A stretch of 64,000 nucleotides of DNA from an uncultured Clostridia bacterium (GTDB taxonomy: Bacteria > Bacillota > Clostridia > Christensenellales > Pumilibacteraceae): NCBI GenBank assembly GCA_947175195.1, contig CAMWLQ010000001.1, positions 1 to 64,000 on the forward strand, in the 5' to 3' direction. Positions within the stretch are counted from its first letter, which is position 1. Every line of letters begins with the position of its first letter. Positions 34,000 through 42,525 of this stretch are shown here, in pieces. Below the pieces are notes generated by a model. The model was not told where the DNA came from and did not search any database. It was given only the letters and a program-made list of their open reading frames with translations. The translations under genes and the position numbers were made by a program.

Positions 34000-35580
34000 A
34001 TGGCAAGAATACGCACCAACAAAAATATATGTCTGTATTGCTTTGGCGATTTGGACACCGACCGCGTGTGCATGAGCTGTCATCACAAAGCGGACGACGT
34101 GCCGTCGCCGCCCCATCACCTGCCGCAACGTTCGGTAATCGGGCCGCAAAATAGATACCTCATCGGCAAAGCACTCGGCGAGGGCGGTTTTGGTATTACG
34201 TATTTAGGCTGGGACTTGCAACAAGGCATTAAGGTTGCCGTCAAGGAATATTTTCCGTCAGGCTACGTTACGCGTGTTGCGGGCAACAACCAAGTAATCA
34301 TCAACTCCAAGCAAAATCAAGCGGCAAGCAACCGCGGACTTAAACGGTTTGTAGAGGAGGCGCGCGCGCTTGCCAAGATTAAAAACCTTAACGGCGTGGT
34401 CAACGTTCGCGATTTCTTTTCCGCAAACGGCACCGCGTATATCGTTATGGAATTTTTGGACGGCGTATCGCTCAAAAAGTATCTTCAACGCCGCGGCGGC
34501 AAAGTGGGCACGGACGAAATCCTTACCATTATGCGCCCCGTAATGGACTCGCTGACGCAGGTCCACAAAATCGGGCTTATTCACCGCGACATATCCCCCG
34601 ACAATATCCTAATCACCAAATACAACGAGGTCAAGCTGATTGACTTCGGTGCGTCCAAATACTCCAACCCCGATGGCAGGTCGCTGTCTATTGTTCTCAA
34701 ACAGGGCTTTGCCCCGCCCGAACAGTACGACACGCACGGCGAACAAGGTCCGTGGACGGACGTGTACGCGCTGGGCGTTACTATCTACTTTGCAATCACT
34801 GGCGTGCTCCCGCCCGAATCCATTCGCATAATGATGGGCAAGGAGGCTATCAAGCGCCCGTCCGAAATGGGCATAACTATCGACCCGGGCGTTGAAAACG
34901 CGCTTATGAAGGCGCTTGCCGTTGACAAAAAGAAACGGTATCAGGACGTTCAGCAAATGATTAACGGACTGTACAATCCCCGCGCGCCGCGCAAGGCAGT
35001 CGCTGCCGCCACAACACCTCCGCCCGCGATGCCCAAAAAATCGGTCATTCCCAGAACGGCTATGGGCGTTTCTACCGAGAAACCGGTAGAGCCCGCAAAG
35101 CCTGCGGCAAAGGCGGAAACGGTAAAGCCCGCAGCTGCGCCAAAGCCCGAAATCAAGCCCGCAGCAAGAGCAACAACTCCGACGGCAAAGCCCGCGACCG
35201 CGACGGACGTAAAACCCGCCGCAAAGCCGACAGCAGCCAAGCCCGAGGTCAAGCCGATAGCGAAACCTGCGGCGACGGTAAAGCCCGAGGCGGCAAAACC
35301 TGCGGCAAAGCCCGCACCGACCAAACCCGAAATCAAACCGATAGCAAAGCCTGCTACGGCAAAATCGGAGGTCAAGCCCGCGGCGAAACCGGCGACAGCA
35401 AAACCGGAGGTCAAGCCCGCGGCGAAACCGGCGACAGCCAAACCCGAAGTTAAACCAGCGGCAAAGACGGAAACGGCGACAAAACCCGAGGTCAAACCGA
35501 CGCCCAAGTCCACCGAAACCACTACAACCACATCCCCTGCCAAAAAGACTTCGGTGTTTTCCAAACTTTTCAAAAAGTAA
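34000..35580 (+). CDS. Ser/Thr protein kinase with N-terminal zinc ribbon and Lys-Pro-Ala tail
   Basis: A 526-residue kinase. Cys11, 14, 24 and 27 form a CxxC...CxxC zinc ribbon. The kinase domain spans about 53-325: G-loop GEGGFGIT, Lys82 in VAVKEYF, HRDISPDN, IDFGASK and APPEQY. Residues about 330-510 are a disordered Lys/Pro/Ala tail with a 13-residue unit EVKPAAKPATAKP, repeated with exact 39-bp DNA periodicity near 35370-35450. It ends in a basic amphipathic SVFSKLFKK. There are no PASTA domains and no membrane helix, so this is not PrkC-type. The final helix could bind the membrane or a partner. It is coupled to the PP2C gene. Confidence 0.93.
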   Translation: MARIRTNKNICLYCFGDLDTDRVCMSCHHKADDVPSPPHHLPQRSVIGPQNRYLIGKALGEGGFGITYLGWDLQQGIKVAVKEYFPSGYVTRVAGNNQVIINSKQNQAASNRGLKRFVEEARALAKIKNLNGVVNVRDFFSANGTAYIVMEFLDGVSLKKYLQRRGGKVGTDEILTIMRPVMDSLTQVHKIGLIHRDISPDNILITKYNEVKLIDFGASKYSNPDGRSLSIVLKQGFAPPEQYDTHGEQGPWTDVYALGVTIYFAITGVLPPESIRIMMGKEAIKRPSEMGITIDPGVENALMKALAVDKKKRYQDVQQMINGLYNPRAPRKAVAAATTPPPAMPKKSVIPRTAMGVSTEKPVEPAKPAAKAETVKPAAAPKPEIKPAARATTPTAKPATATDVKPAAKPTAAKPEVKPIAKPAATVKPEAAKPAAKPAPTKPEIKPIAKPATAKSEVKPAAKPATAKPEVKPAAKPATAKPEVKPAAKTETATKPEVKPTPKSTETTTTTSPAKKTSVFSKLFKK

Positions 35581-35584
35581 TACA

Positions 35585-35612
35585 AAAAAAAAGCGGCATA
35601 AGCCGCTTTTTT
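35585..35612 (+). terminator. Terminator of the phosphatase-kinase operon
   Basis: AAGCGGC-ATAA-GCCGCTT followed by TTTT, starting 5 nt after the kinase stop. Confidence 0.85.
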
Positions 35613-35615
35613 AAT

Positions 35616-35655
35616 TATGAATTCGGAATTCGGAATTTCTTAATTCTTAATTAAA
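35616..35655. repeat. GAATT-rich dispersed repeat
   Basis: Alternating GAATTCGGAATT and TTAATTC units between two terminators; one of the longest examples of the degenerate repeat seen at many gene ends in this window. Confidence 0.5.
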
Positions 35656-35682
35656 AAATCCGCCACGGCGTGACGGATTTTT
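35653..35682 (-). terminator. Terminator of mscL
   Basis: AAAATCCG-C-CAC ... GTG-A-CGGATTTTT, positioned just after the mscL stop codon on the minus strand. Confidence 0.75.
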
Positions 35683-35687
35683 ATGTA

Positions 35688-36245
35688 CTATTTTTGTTGG
35701 GCTTTGAGCAGTTCGCGGATTTCGGCGAGGATTTGCTCGGCGGTTTCGGGCTTGTTCGCCTCGGCTTCCGCCTTTGCCTTAGCCTCAGCCTCGGCTTGCT
35801 GCGCGGCTACGTATTCTATCATTTGCTTTTTGTTCATGCCCTTGGCTTTGAGCTCGGCTTTGAGCTGCTTATCAATCTTGGCGCCCTTAAGCTTTTCGGC
35901 GTTCGAGCGGAACGTATTGATAGCCTTGATGATAAGGAACAGTACCATTGCGGTGATGAGGAAACTGATTATCGCCATAATCAACTCGCCCCAGTTGATA
36001 TAAATGGAATTGGCTAAGTCAAGCACTTTGACGCCGTCCGCATTAAGCATGTACGCGGGCTTGAGCATTGTGATAAGTCCCGACATATCGCCCATGGGAA
36101 TGGCGTTGATGAGTGGTGTAAACACGCCGTTGACCAGCGCTGTTACGATAGCGGTGAACGCCGCGCCGATAATCATACCTACGGCAAGATCGATAACGTT
36201 GCCGCGGGTTATGAAATCCTTGAATTCCTTGAAAAACTTTTTCAT
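35688..36245 (-). CDS. mscL: Large-conductance mechanosensitive channel
   Basis: A 185-residue MscL that opens under membrane tension to release osmolytes. The amphipathic N-terminus and TM1 read FITRGNVIDLAVGMIIGAAF, the periplasmic loop lies about 47-80, and TM2 (about 85-110) ends in the conserved KAINTFR. The C-terminal helix is extended and unusually rich in Ala, Glu and Lys (about 115-185), longer than the roughly 130-150 residues typical of the family. The extension probably lengthens the cytosolic five-helix bundle. It starts 32 bp after the small coiled-coil gene at 36278, likely in the same transcript. Confidence 0.96.
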   Translation of the reverse strand: MKKFFKEFKDFITRGNVIDLAVGMIIGAAFTAIVTALVNGVFTPLINAIPMGDMSGLITMLKPAYMLNADGVKVLDLANSIYINWGELIMAIISFLITAMVLFLIIKAINTFRSNAEKLKGAKIDKQLKAELKAKGMNKKQMIEYVAAQQAEAEAKAKAEAEANKPETAEQILAEIRELLKAQQK

Positions 36246-36277
36246 AATGTACCTCTTATTTTTACCTTTGCGGTTGA

Positions 36278-36517
36278 TTAACGTTTCCTTCTGTGAAGGT
36301 TTTCCAGCTCGTCGTTGAGCATACGCAAATTTTCGCGTTCCAAATCGATAAGACCGGAGAACGTCTTGAAATATTCCACGTCCTCTTCCTCGGGCGTTTC
36401 GTGATTGATAAGCGCCACGATAAACTGCGACATCGACCGTATACGTTTTTGTTCCAGCGTGTCAAGCTCGGCCTCGCTTTCGCGTATTTTCTTTAACAAT
36501 TCGCTTTTTTTCGACAT
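36278..36517 (-). CDS. Small coiled-coil protein upstream of mscL
   Basis: A 79-residue protein that is almost wholly helical and charged, with heptad-like leucines (ELLKKIRESEAELDTLEQKR at the N-terminus). No family is recognised. AAGGAAAGG precedes the ATG. It is first behind a TTTACA-N17-TATAAT promoter and followed 32 bp later by mscL. A structural or adaptor role is possible, but nothing in the sequence fixes it. Confidence 0.7.
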   Translation of the reverse strand: MSKKSELLKKIRESEAELDTLEQKRIRSMSQFIVALINHETPEEEDVEYFKTFSGLIDLERENLRMLNDELENLHRRKR

Positions 36518-36580
36518 AACCTTTCCTTAGCCGTAGTTTTTCGCACGCACCTATCGCCGACGCGAAAATCGGACAAACTT

Positions 36581-36609
36581 ATTATATCACAGCACACGAA
36601 AATTGTAAA
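36581..36609 (-). promoter_or_regulatory. Promoter of the small coiled-coil gene and mscL
   Basis: On the minus strand TTTACA (36609-36604), 17 nt ending in TG plus one base, then TATAAT (36586-36581). Confidence 0.8.
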
Positions 36610-36622
36610 CTTTTTTGCGCGG

Positions 36623-36976
36623 TTAATCTATGTTTTTTATGCTGTCGATAGTTACAGCGTAGTCCTCTTTCACCTTGTCCAAGTACTGCTCGAATTCCTC
36701 ACTGTACTCCGTTTTGCCGCGAAGTACCTCGGTAATCGCGCTTGCCGAATGGTACAGCATGGTAAGCGAAAGATTGGAGCACACGCCCTTTAACGTATGC
36801 GCGGCGCGAAACGCCTCATCTATGTTGTGCGATGCAATGTTCTCGCAAAGGTTGTTAAAGCTGGCGTCGTCGACGACCTTGAGCAAAAACCGTTTTATGC
36901 GCTCGTCGGTGCGCAGCCTGCTGGTAACGTCGGCATAGTCGCCGCCCATTTTTTCGTAACATTCTTCTACTGTCAT
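36623..36976 (-). CDS. Hpt (histidine phosphotransfer) protein
   Basis: A 117-residue four-helix phosphotransfer protein. The phosphorylatable histidine is in AFRAAHTLKGVCSNLS, the classic HxxKG motif, about residue 59. The ATG at 36976 has GGAGGTTATT directly upstream; longer in-frame readings lack a site. It is the last gene of a three-gene unit with the hybrid kinase (39081-42122) and the REC/HD-GYP/GGDEF regulator (37014-39074). It can therefore carry phosphate from the kinase's receiver domains to the regulator. Confidence 0.92.
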   Translation of the reverse strand: MTVEECYEKMGGDYADVTSRLRTDERIKRFLLKVVDDASFNNLCENIASHNIDEAFRAAHTLKGVCSNLSLTMLYHSASAITEVLRGKTEYSEEFEQYLDKVKEDYAVTIDSIKNID

Positions 36977-37013
36977 AATAACCTCCGAATAATTAATCCC
37001 GAATTCCGAATTC

Positions 37014-39074
37014 TTAATTGTTAAGCAGTCCGCCGCTGCCGCCCGCTTTAAGCTCGCTGAAAAACTTGTACGAGTTTTTGCCGCCGTACTTGACAGCGTA
37101 TGCCGCTTGGTCCGCCATGTGCAACAGCTTGTCGTAATCGCCGTCGCACTCGTTGGACAAAGCAATGCCCATACTTACGCTGACGGGGAAACCTTTAAGG
37201 TCTTTTGTCAGGCACTTGAATATACGGTCGATTTGGTGCCTATCCTTGTACTGCATGAATATGACAAACTCGTCGCCGCCGAAACGTGCGCAAATATCGG
37301 ACGCACGCGTGTTGCCGAGCATGCGGTCGGCAATCGTCTTGATCAGCTCGTTGCCGAACAAGTGACCATGCTTGTCGTTCGCCTTTTTGAGATTGTCCAA
37401 ATCGAAGAACACAAGCGCGTACAGGCTGTCGCCCTGCGTGGCGAGCTTTTTGCTGATTTTGCGCTTGGCGGCGCGGGCGTTTAACAAATTGGTTATTTGG
37501 TCCTTATCCGCCAACACCTCGAGCTGCTGGATCTCCTCCGTTTCTTCCGTTATGTCTATGCACTTGCCGAGCGCGCCCTCGAACTCCGCCTGCTCGCCGT
37601 CGTTGCTCCACAGCGCGCGCACAATCACCTTGTTCCACTTTTGCTCGCCGTGTATGTTGAGCAAATACTTGCCCTCCACCATCGGCGACTCCGGCGTGGA
37701 ATTTTTGACGCGGGTAAGCAGCTGATCGAAATCCTTCCTGTTAAACACGCGCGACCCGAATTCGCTTTCCGCGGGATTGAGTATCTTTTCGGGCAGCTCC
37801 AAATATTCCGAGCTGTACTCGGTAAGCAGTATCATTTCGGGCGAGCTGACGTACTCGAACATAACCTCGCGCGAAAGACCTGAAAAGAACTTGAACTTCA
37901 TACGCTCGTGCTCGAGCAAGCGCACCGTCCTGTTGGACACGTCGCTGCCCGACGTTTTGAGTATGTCCTCCACGTTGTCGCGCACGCCGCGTTCCAAATT
38001 TTGTCCGGGCGACGCCACGTGCAATTCGTTTTTGAGCTCATCCTTTATTTCGTCCAAGCACTGCAAAATCAGCGGGTTGAACGCGCCGCACTCGCCGTTT
38101 TGTATCATTGCCACCGCTTTTTCGTGCGAAAAGCTGTCCTTGTACACACGCTTGCTGGTGAGCGCGTCGTACACGTCGGCAAGCGCCACTACCTGTGCGC
38201 CGATGGGAATTTCGTCGCCCTTAAGTCCGTCGGGATAACCCCTGCCGTCCCAGCGCTCGTGATGCCAGCGGCAAATTTGTTCGCCGATACGAATAAGCAT
38301 TTCGTTGCTGCGGTACGGAATGTCGGCAAGCATCTTTGCGCCCTCGGCGGCGTGGCGTTTCATAATCTCGAACTCCTCTTGCGTAAGCCGACCGGGTTTG
38401 TTAAGAATGTGCTCGGGCACGGACATTTTGCCTATGTCGTGCAACGCCGACGCATTGACTATGACTTTGATTTCCGCCTGAGAAAGCTTGTACTTGTCGG
38501 TAATGAGCATCAGGTGTTTGAGTATCATTTCGGTAAACGTGCTGACGTGCAGTATGTGCAAGCCGCTCTCGCCGTTTCGGAACTCGACTATGTGCGAAAG
38601 AATTTCTACCATTACGCGGCTGTCGCGCTCGCGTGCGTAGACCTGCTCGGAAAGCATGTCCGCCATTTCCTTTTGCTTGAGCGCGAGCATAAAGTTGCTC
38701 ATAACGCGGTGCTTGACGGTACGCTCGTCAAACGGGCGGCTTATGTAATCGACCGCGCCGAAATCGTACGCCCTGTCAATGTACGACGAGCCCGTTTCCG
38801 CCGAAATCATGATTACTGGAATGGTTTTTATCCAGCCCTTTTTGTTCATCATTGCAAGCACTTCAAAGCCGTCCATCTTGGGCATTACAATATCGAGCAG
38901 CATAAGCGATATTTCCAGCTCGCGTTCTTGCAATATCATTACCGCCTCGGTGCCGTCCTCAGCCTCGATGATATTAAAGTCTTCAAACAGCATATCGGAG
39001 AGCAGCGACCTGTTAAGCTCGGAGTCGTCTACGATAAGTATGGTCTTTTTGGACTTGGTTGGTTTGTTGCTCAT
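37014..39074 (-). CDS. Response regulator with HD-GYP and GGDEF domains
   Basis: A 686-residue output protein. Receiver domain about 10-130 with phospho-acceptor Asp61 in LLDIVMPKMDG. HD-GYP phosphodiesterase about 150-340, with ALHDIGKMSVP and DGRGYPDGLKG intact. A PAS-like segment lies about 390-510. The GGDEF diguanylate cyclase, about 530-670, has an intact RFGGDEF motif. One protein can therefore in principle both make and break cyclic di-GMP, under control of phosphorylation. The net direction cannot be read from sequence. It sits 6 bp after the hybrid kinase and 37 bp before the Hpt gene. Confidence 0.94.
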   Translation of the reverse strand: MSNKPTKSKKTILIVDDSELNRSLLSDMLFEDFNIIEAEDGTEAVMILQERELEISLMLLDIVMPKMDGFEVLAMMNKKGWIKTIPVIMISAETGSSYIDRAYDFGAVDYISRPFDERTVKHRVMSNFMLALKQKEMADMLSEQVYARERDSRVMVEILSHIVEFRNGESGLHILHVSTFTEMILKHLMLITDKYKLSQAEIKVIVNASALHDIGKMSVPEHILNKPGRLTQEEFEIMKRHAAEGAKMLADIPYRSNEMLIRIGEQICRWHHERWDGRGYPDGLKGDEIPIGAQVVALADVYDALTSKRVYKDSFSHEKAVAMIQNGECGAFNPLILQCLDEIKDELKNELHVASPGQNLERGVRDNVEDILKTSGSDVSNRTVRLLEHERMKFKFFSGLSREVMFEYVSSPEMILLTEYSSEYLELPEKILNPAESEFGSRVFNRKDFDQLLTRVKNSTPESPMVEGKYLLNIHGEQKWNKVIVRALWSNDGEQAEFEGALGKCIDITEETEEIQQLEVLADKDQITNLLNARAAKRKISKKLATQGDSLYALVFFDLDNLKKANDKHGHLFGNELIKTIADRMLGNTRASDICARFGGDEFVIFMQYKDRHQIDRIFKCLTKDLKGFPVSVSMGIALSNECDGDYDKLLHMADQAAYAVKYGGKNSYKFFSELKAGGSGGLLNN

Positions 39075-39080
39075 AGTTTA

Positions 39081-42000
39081 CTAATCCTCTTTAAGAACAT
39101 ATTTTGCCACAAGCTGTTTAAGCTTGATCATGTCGATAGGCTTGGCAAGGTGTGCGTTCATGCCCGACTCCATCGCCGCTTTTACGTCGTCGTCAAACGC
39201 GTTTGCCGTCATTGCGATAATGGGAATGGTCTTTGCCCTTTCGTGAGCGCAAGCGCGGATTGCGCGCGCCGAGGCGTACCCGTCCATTACCGGCATTTGA
39301 ATATCCATAAATATCACGTCGTATTTGTCGACAGCCGACGCCTCGAACATCTCCAGTGCCTCTTTGCCGTTGGTGGCTATGTCGCAATGCACGCCCTCTA
39401 TCTCCAACAGCTCGGTAAGAATTTCCACGTTTATCTCGTTGTCCTCGGCGGCAAGCACCTTTAATCCGTCTATGGAAATCTCGTCGGCAACGGGCGCGAT
39501 TTCGGCGTCCGCACCGCTCGCGTTTATTTGCATAACCGCACGGCGGAAATTGGACACAAAGAACGGCTTGGCAAGGAACAGGTCGATACCCGCGTCTTTA
39601 GCCTCGCCCTCTATATCCTCAAAGCTGAACGACGTAAGCACCATAATGGGCAGCTCGCGCCCCACCTTTTTGCGTATGCGCCGCGCCGTTTCCACGCCGT
39701 CCATTTGCGGCATTTTCCAGTCGATTATTACTATGTTGTATTCCTTTCCGTTCACGACCGACTGCTCCACCGCCTTGACGGCGTCCTTGCCGTTAAGCCT
39801 GTAATCGACGTCCACGCCTGTGTCCGACATAAGCTCTTTTATGTCCATACACACGTCTTCCTCGTCGTCCACGACAAGCACGCGCGTAACGTTGTGGTGC
39901 AGCCAAAAATCTCCGTCCTCGGGCTCCGATTCGGCTACGGCAAGCTCAAGTTCCACTGTGAACTTGCTGCCCTTGCCAAGCGTACTCTCCACCGAAATAA
40001 CGCCGCCCATAAGATCGACGATATTCTTGGTAATCGCCATGCCCAAGCCCGTACCCTGAATGTTTTTTGTGACCGCGGTGGTTTCGCGGCTGAACGGCTC
40101 GAATATGGTCTTGATATAATCCTCGCTCATGCCGATACCCGTGTCCTCCACGGTGAACTTGATATGGGCGTGGTTGTGCACCTGCTGCTTTAACGTTTCC
40201 ACGCGCAGGTTTATGTTGCCGCCCGCGGGCGTGTACTTGACGGCATTGGAAAGAATGTTGAGCAGTATTTGGTTGAGCCGCATTTTGTCGCCCAACACGA
40301 ACTCGGGCAGCGTGCCCTTGGTGTGAACGTCAAAGTTTTGCTTTTTGGCGTTGGTTTGCGAAACGATCATAGAATACAGCTCTTCCACAAACTCGGGCAA
40401 ACAGAACTGTTCTACGTACAGCGAGGTCTTACCGCTTTCTATCTTGCTCATATCCAAAATGTCGTTTATAAGGCTGAGCAGGTGCTGACCGGAATACGTA
40501 ATCTTGTGCGTGTATTCGCGCACGCGCTCTTCGTTGCCCGCGTCTTTGGCAAGCAACGTGGCATAGCCGATTATTGCGTTCATGGGCGTGCGTATGTCGT
40601 GCGACATGTTGGACAGGAAATTGCTCTTTGCCTCGTTGGCGTTTTTGGCAAGCTCCAACGCCTCCTCCAGCTGCTCGCGCATTCTCTTGTCCTCGGTGCG
40701 GTCGGAGAACATGAGTATGCATTTTTCGGATGTGTCCGTTTTGGAATGATACAGCGTCATGCGGAACCAGTACGTTGCGCCCGTTACGCTGTTTTTCATT
40801 TGAATATCTTTTTCCCACGCGTTGCCGTTGCCCAAGGACTTGAGCCCCTCGCTTGTAAACGGCTTGTACTCGCCTACGGCGCATTGGAGCAAGGCGCGAA
40901 TGTCGCTGCGCACCGACCCAATATCCAGTCCCAAAACCTTTTCGATATTGGCGCTGACGTATTCCGCCGTAAACGTATCGGACGAGAACATTACGAATAT
41001 GTCGTTGGTATTTAGCGACAAAACGTTCAGTAGCCGCTCGCGCGACTCCGTAACCAGCCGCGACTCGTGTATGCGGCGGCGATTGTTAAGCACTATTACT
41101 ACAGCCAGCACTACCGCGACAAACACGAATATCGAAATCATAACCACAAGCGTGACCGTGCGGAACCACGACATGCTGCTGTTTACCATTTCGCTGGGCG
41201 CAATGCCCAAAATCATCCAGTCCGCAAACTCGACCGGCATGTACGTAAGGTAGTACTCCACCCCGTCCCTTGTAATAAGGCAAGCACCCGAGCGCTGCGC
41301 CATCCAGTCCTGCTCCACCTGCGCGGCGGTCTTGTGCGTAAGGGTGCATTCGTCCGATTTGAGAAATTCGAGATAGTTGCCCATTACACTGCTTTTGCCG
41401 CCCGACCGCGCAAGTATTTGCCCGTCGGGAAGGGTCACGTAGCATATGCCGTCCTTGTCAAACGTATTTACGGACAACAGCCCTTGAACGTTGCCTGTTT
41501 CAAAACCGATACCTATCGCGTTATAACTGAAACCATCGTACGTATTTGGCGTCGTTTTGACGGCGAACATAAAAAACCCGGGCACGCACTCGTCGCTGCC
41601 GTCGTCGTAAAATCCGACCACACCGCAAGTATCGCTTTCCAGCAAGCTCGTTACGCTGCGCCGCGTGCGAATATCCACTACGTCGCCGCGTGCCGCCTCG
41701 CCCTGCTCGTTAAGCGTGAAGGGCATTGCCTGAACGCTGTACTTGTAGTCTTGTCTATCCTCGGCCTCACTTTCCGTGTCGATAAAATAGCAGGTGGAAA
41801 AATCAAACTGCGATATTTGCGTTGCGGTAAAGTTCATAAACTCCTCACGACGCGCCTCGCTTTTTTGCGGGTCGTCGCCGTTTATTTCGTTTACCGAATC
41901 GTTTATGTATTCACCCCAGCTTTTGAGTAGCTTGCGGTTAAGTTCTATCTTTTGGCTCAATCCCGCCTTTACTTGCGTGTAAATTTCCGAAAGGTGTCCC

Positions 42001-42122
42001 ACGCTTTCGTTATATATATGACGGGACGCAAAAACAGAATACAACACCGAAGTCAGTATAACGGCAATCACGATTATTGCTATTAATATTCCGTCGCGTA
42101 TTTTTCTGTTGATTTTTATCAT
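39081..42122 (-). CDS. Hybrid sensor histidine kinase with two receiver domains
   Basis: A 1013-residue membrane sensor. TM1 about 12-33, an extracellular Cache-like sensor of about 290 residues, TM2 about 330-352, PAS about 365-490, HisKA with the phospho-histidine in SNMSHDIRTPMNAI, and HATPase with DTGIGM and GTGLGMAI boxes. Two receiver domains follow, with IIDWKMPQMDG and IFMDIQMPVMDG. The layout is that of a BarA/ArcB-type phosphorelay kinase needing an Hpt partner, which is encoded two genes downstream. The signal is unknown; Cache domains usually bind small molecules. A TTGCTT-N17-TACAAT promoter lies upstream. Confidence 0.95.
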   Translation of the reverse strand: MIKINRKIRDGILIAIIVIAVILTSVLYSVFASRHIYNESVGHLSEIYTQVKAGLSQKIELNRKLLKSWGEYINDSVNEINGDDPQKSEARREEFMNFTATQISQFDFSTCYFIDTESEAEDRQDYKYSVQAMPFTLNEQGEAARGDVVDIRTRRSVTSLLESDTCGVVGFYDDGSDECVPGFFMFAVKTTPNTYDGFSYNAIGIGFETGNVQGLLSVNTFDKDGICYVTLPDGQILARSGGKSSVMGNYLEFLKSDECTLTHKTAAQVEQDWMAQRSGACLITRDGVEYYLTYMPVEFADWMILGIAPSEMVNSSMSWFRTVTLVVMISIFVFVAVVLAVVIVLNNRRRIHESRLVTESRERLLNVLSLNTNDIFVMFSSDTFTAEYVSANIEKVLGLDIGSVRSDIRALLQCAVGEYKPFTSEGLKSLGNGNAWEKDIQMKNSVTGATYWFRMTLYHSKTDTSEKCILMFSDRTEDKRMREQLEEALELAKNANEAKSNFLSNMSHDIRTPMNAIIGYATLLAKDAGNEERVREYTHKITYSGQHLLSLINDILDMSKIESGKTSLYVEQFCLPEFVEELYSMIVSQTNAKKQNFDVHTKGTLPEFVLGDKMRLNQILLNILSNAVKYTPAGGNINLRVETLKQQVHNHAHIKFTVEDTGIGMSEDYIKTIFEPFSRETTAVTKNIQGTGLGMAITKNIVDLMGGVISVESTLGKGSKFTVELELAVAESEPEDGDFWLHHNVTRVLVVDDEEDVCMDIKELMSDTGVDVDYRLNGKDAVKAVEQSVVNGKEYNIVIIDWKMPQMDGVETARRIRKKVGRELPIMVLTSFSFEDIEGEAKDAGIDLFLAKPFFVSNFRRAVMQINASGADAEIAPVADEISIDGLKVLAAEDNEINVEILTELLEIEGVHCDIATNGKEALEMFEASAVDKYDVIFMDIQMPVMDGYASARAIRACAHERAKTIPIIAMTANAFDDDVKAAMESGMNAHLAKPIDMIKLKQLVAKYVLKED

Positions 42123-42191
42123 CTCATCTCCACAACTATGATATTAGCTCCAAACGGCAATAATTCACCGATTAAAGTACACCATATTGTC

Positions 42192-42220
42192 ATTGTAGCA
42201 TAATTTGTCGGTTTAAGCAA
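42192..42220 (-). promoter_or_regulatory. Promoter of the phosphorelay operon
   Basis: On the minus strand TTGCTT (42220-42215), 17 nt, TACAAT (42197-42192). Confidence 0.7.
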
Positions 42221-42256
42221 TAATAACAAAGAAAAATACCAAAAAATTTTGCATGC

Positions 42257-42293
42257 AAAAATCGGCTACGCTATTGTTGCGTAACCGATTTTT
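42257..42293. terminator. Terminator at the end of the phage-like operon
   Basis: AAAAATCGG-C-TACGC pairs with GCGTA-A-CCGATTTTT around a short loop. It insulates the island from the phosphorelay operon. Confidence 0.8.
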
Positions 42294-42300
42294 AACCGAG

Positions 42301-42525
42301 TTATTCGTCGTCCTCTTTTGATTCGGTCGAGTCGTCGCCATCCGCGTTTTGCTTTGCATTTGCGGGCGGCGCAGCAATGCCCAGCATTATAAGCGCCGAG
42401 CAAACGCCGTTTATGACGGTGCTTGCCACTTCGTCGCCTATTTCTACGCCGAACGCGCCGAGTATAAGAAACACCGCGCCGATTAGCCCCGCCCAAAAGC
42501 TTGTGCTTTTTAACCGTTCTATCAT
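42301..42525 (-). CDS. Phage holin (phi LC3-like)
   Basis: A 74-residue protein. It opens RLKSTSFWAGLIGAVFLI and has two hydrophobic helices (about 10-28 and 34-52) and a charged Asp/Glu/Lys tail, as in phi LC3/SPP1-type holins that permeabilise the membrane at the end of phage growth. GGGGGAATAACG precedes the ATG, which overlaps the previous gene's stop by 4 bp. It is the last gene of the island; no endolysin is adjacent. Confidence 0.8.
   Translation of the reverse strand: MIERLKSTSFWAGLIGAVFLILGAFGVEIGDEVASTVINGVCSALIMLGIAAPPANAKQNADGDDSTESKEDDE

Noticed and set aside
37908..39464. Plus-strand frame of 518 codons opposite the phosphorelay genes
   Set aside because: It lies antisense to clear REC/HD-GYP and receiver domains; the translation is His/Val-rich noise typical of antisense frames.
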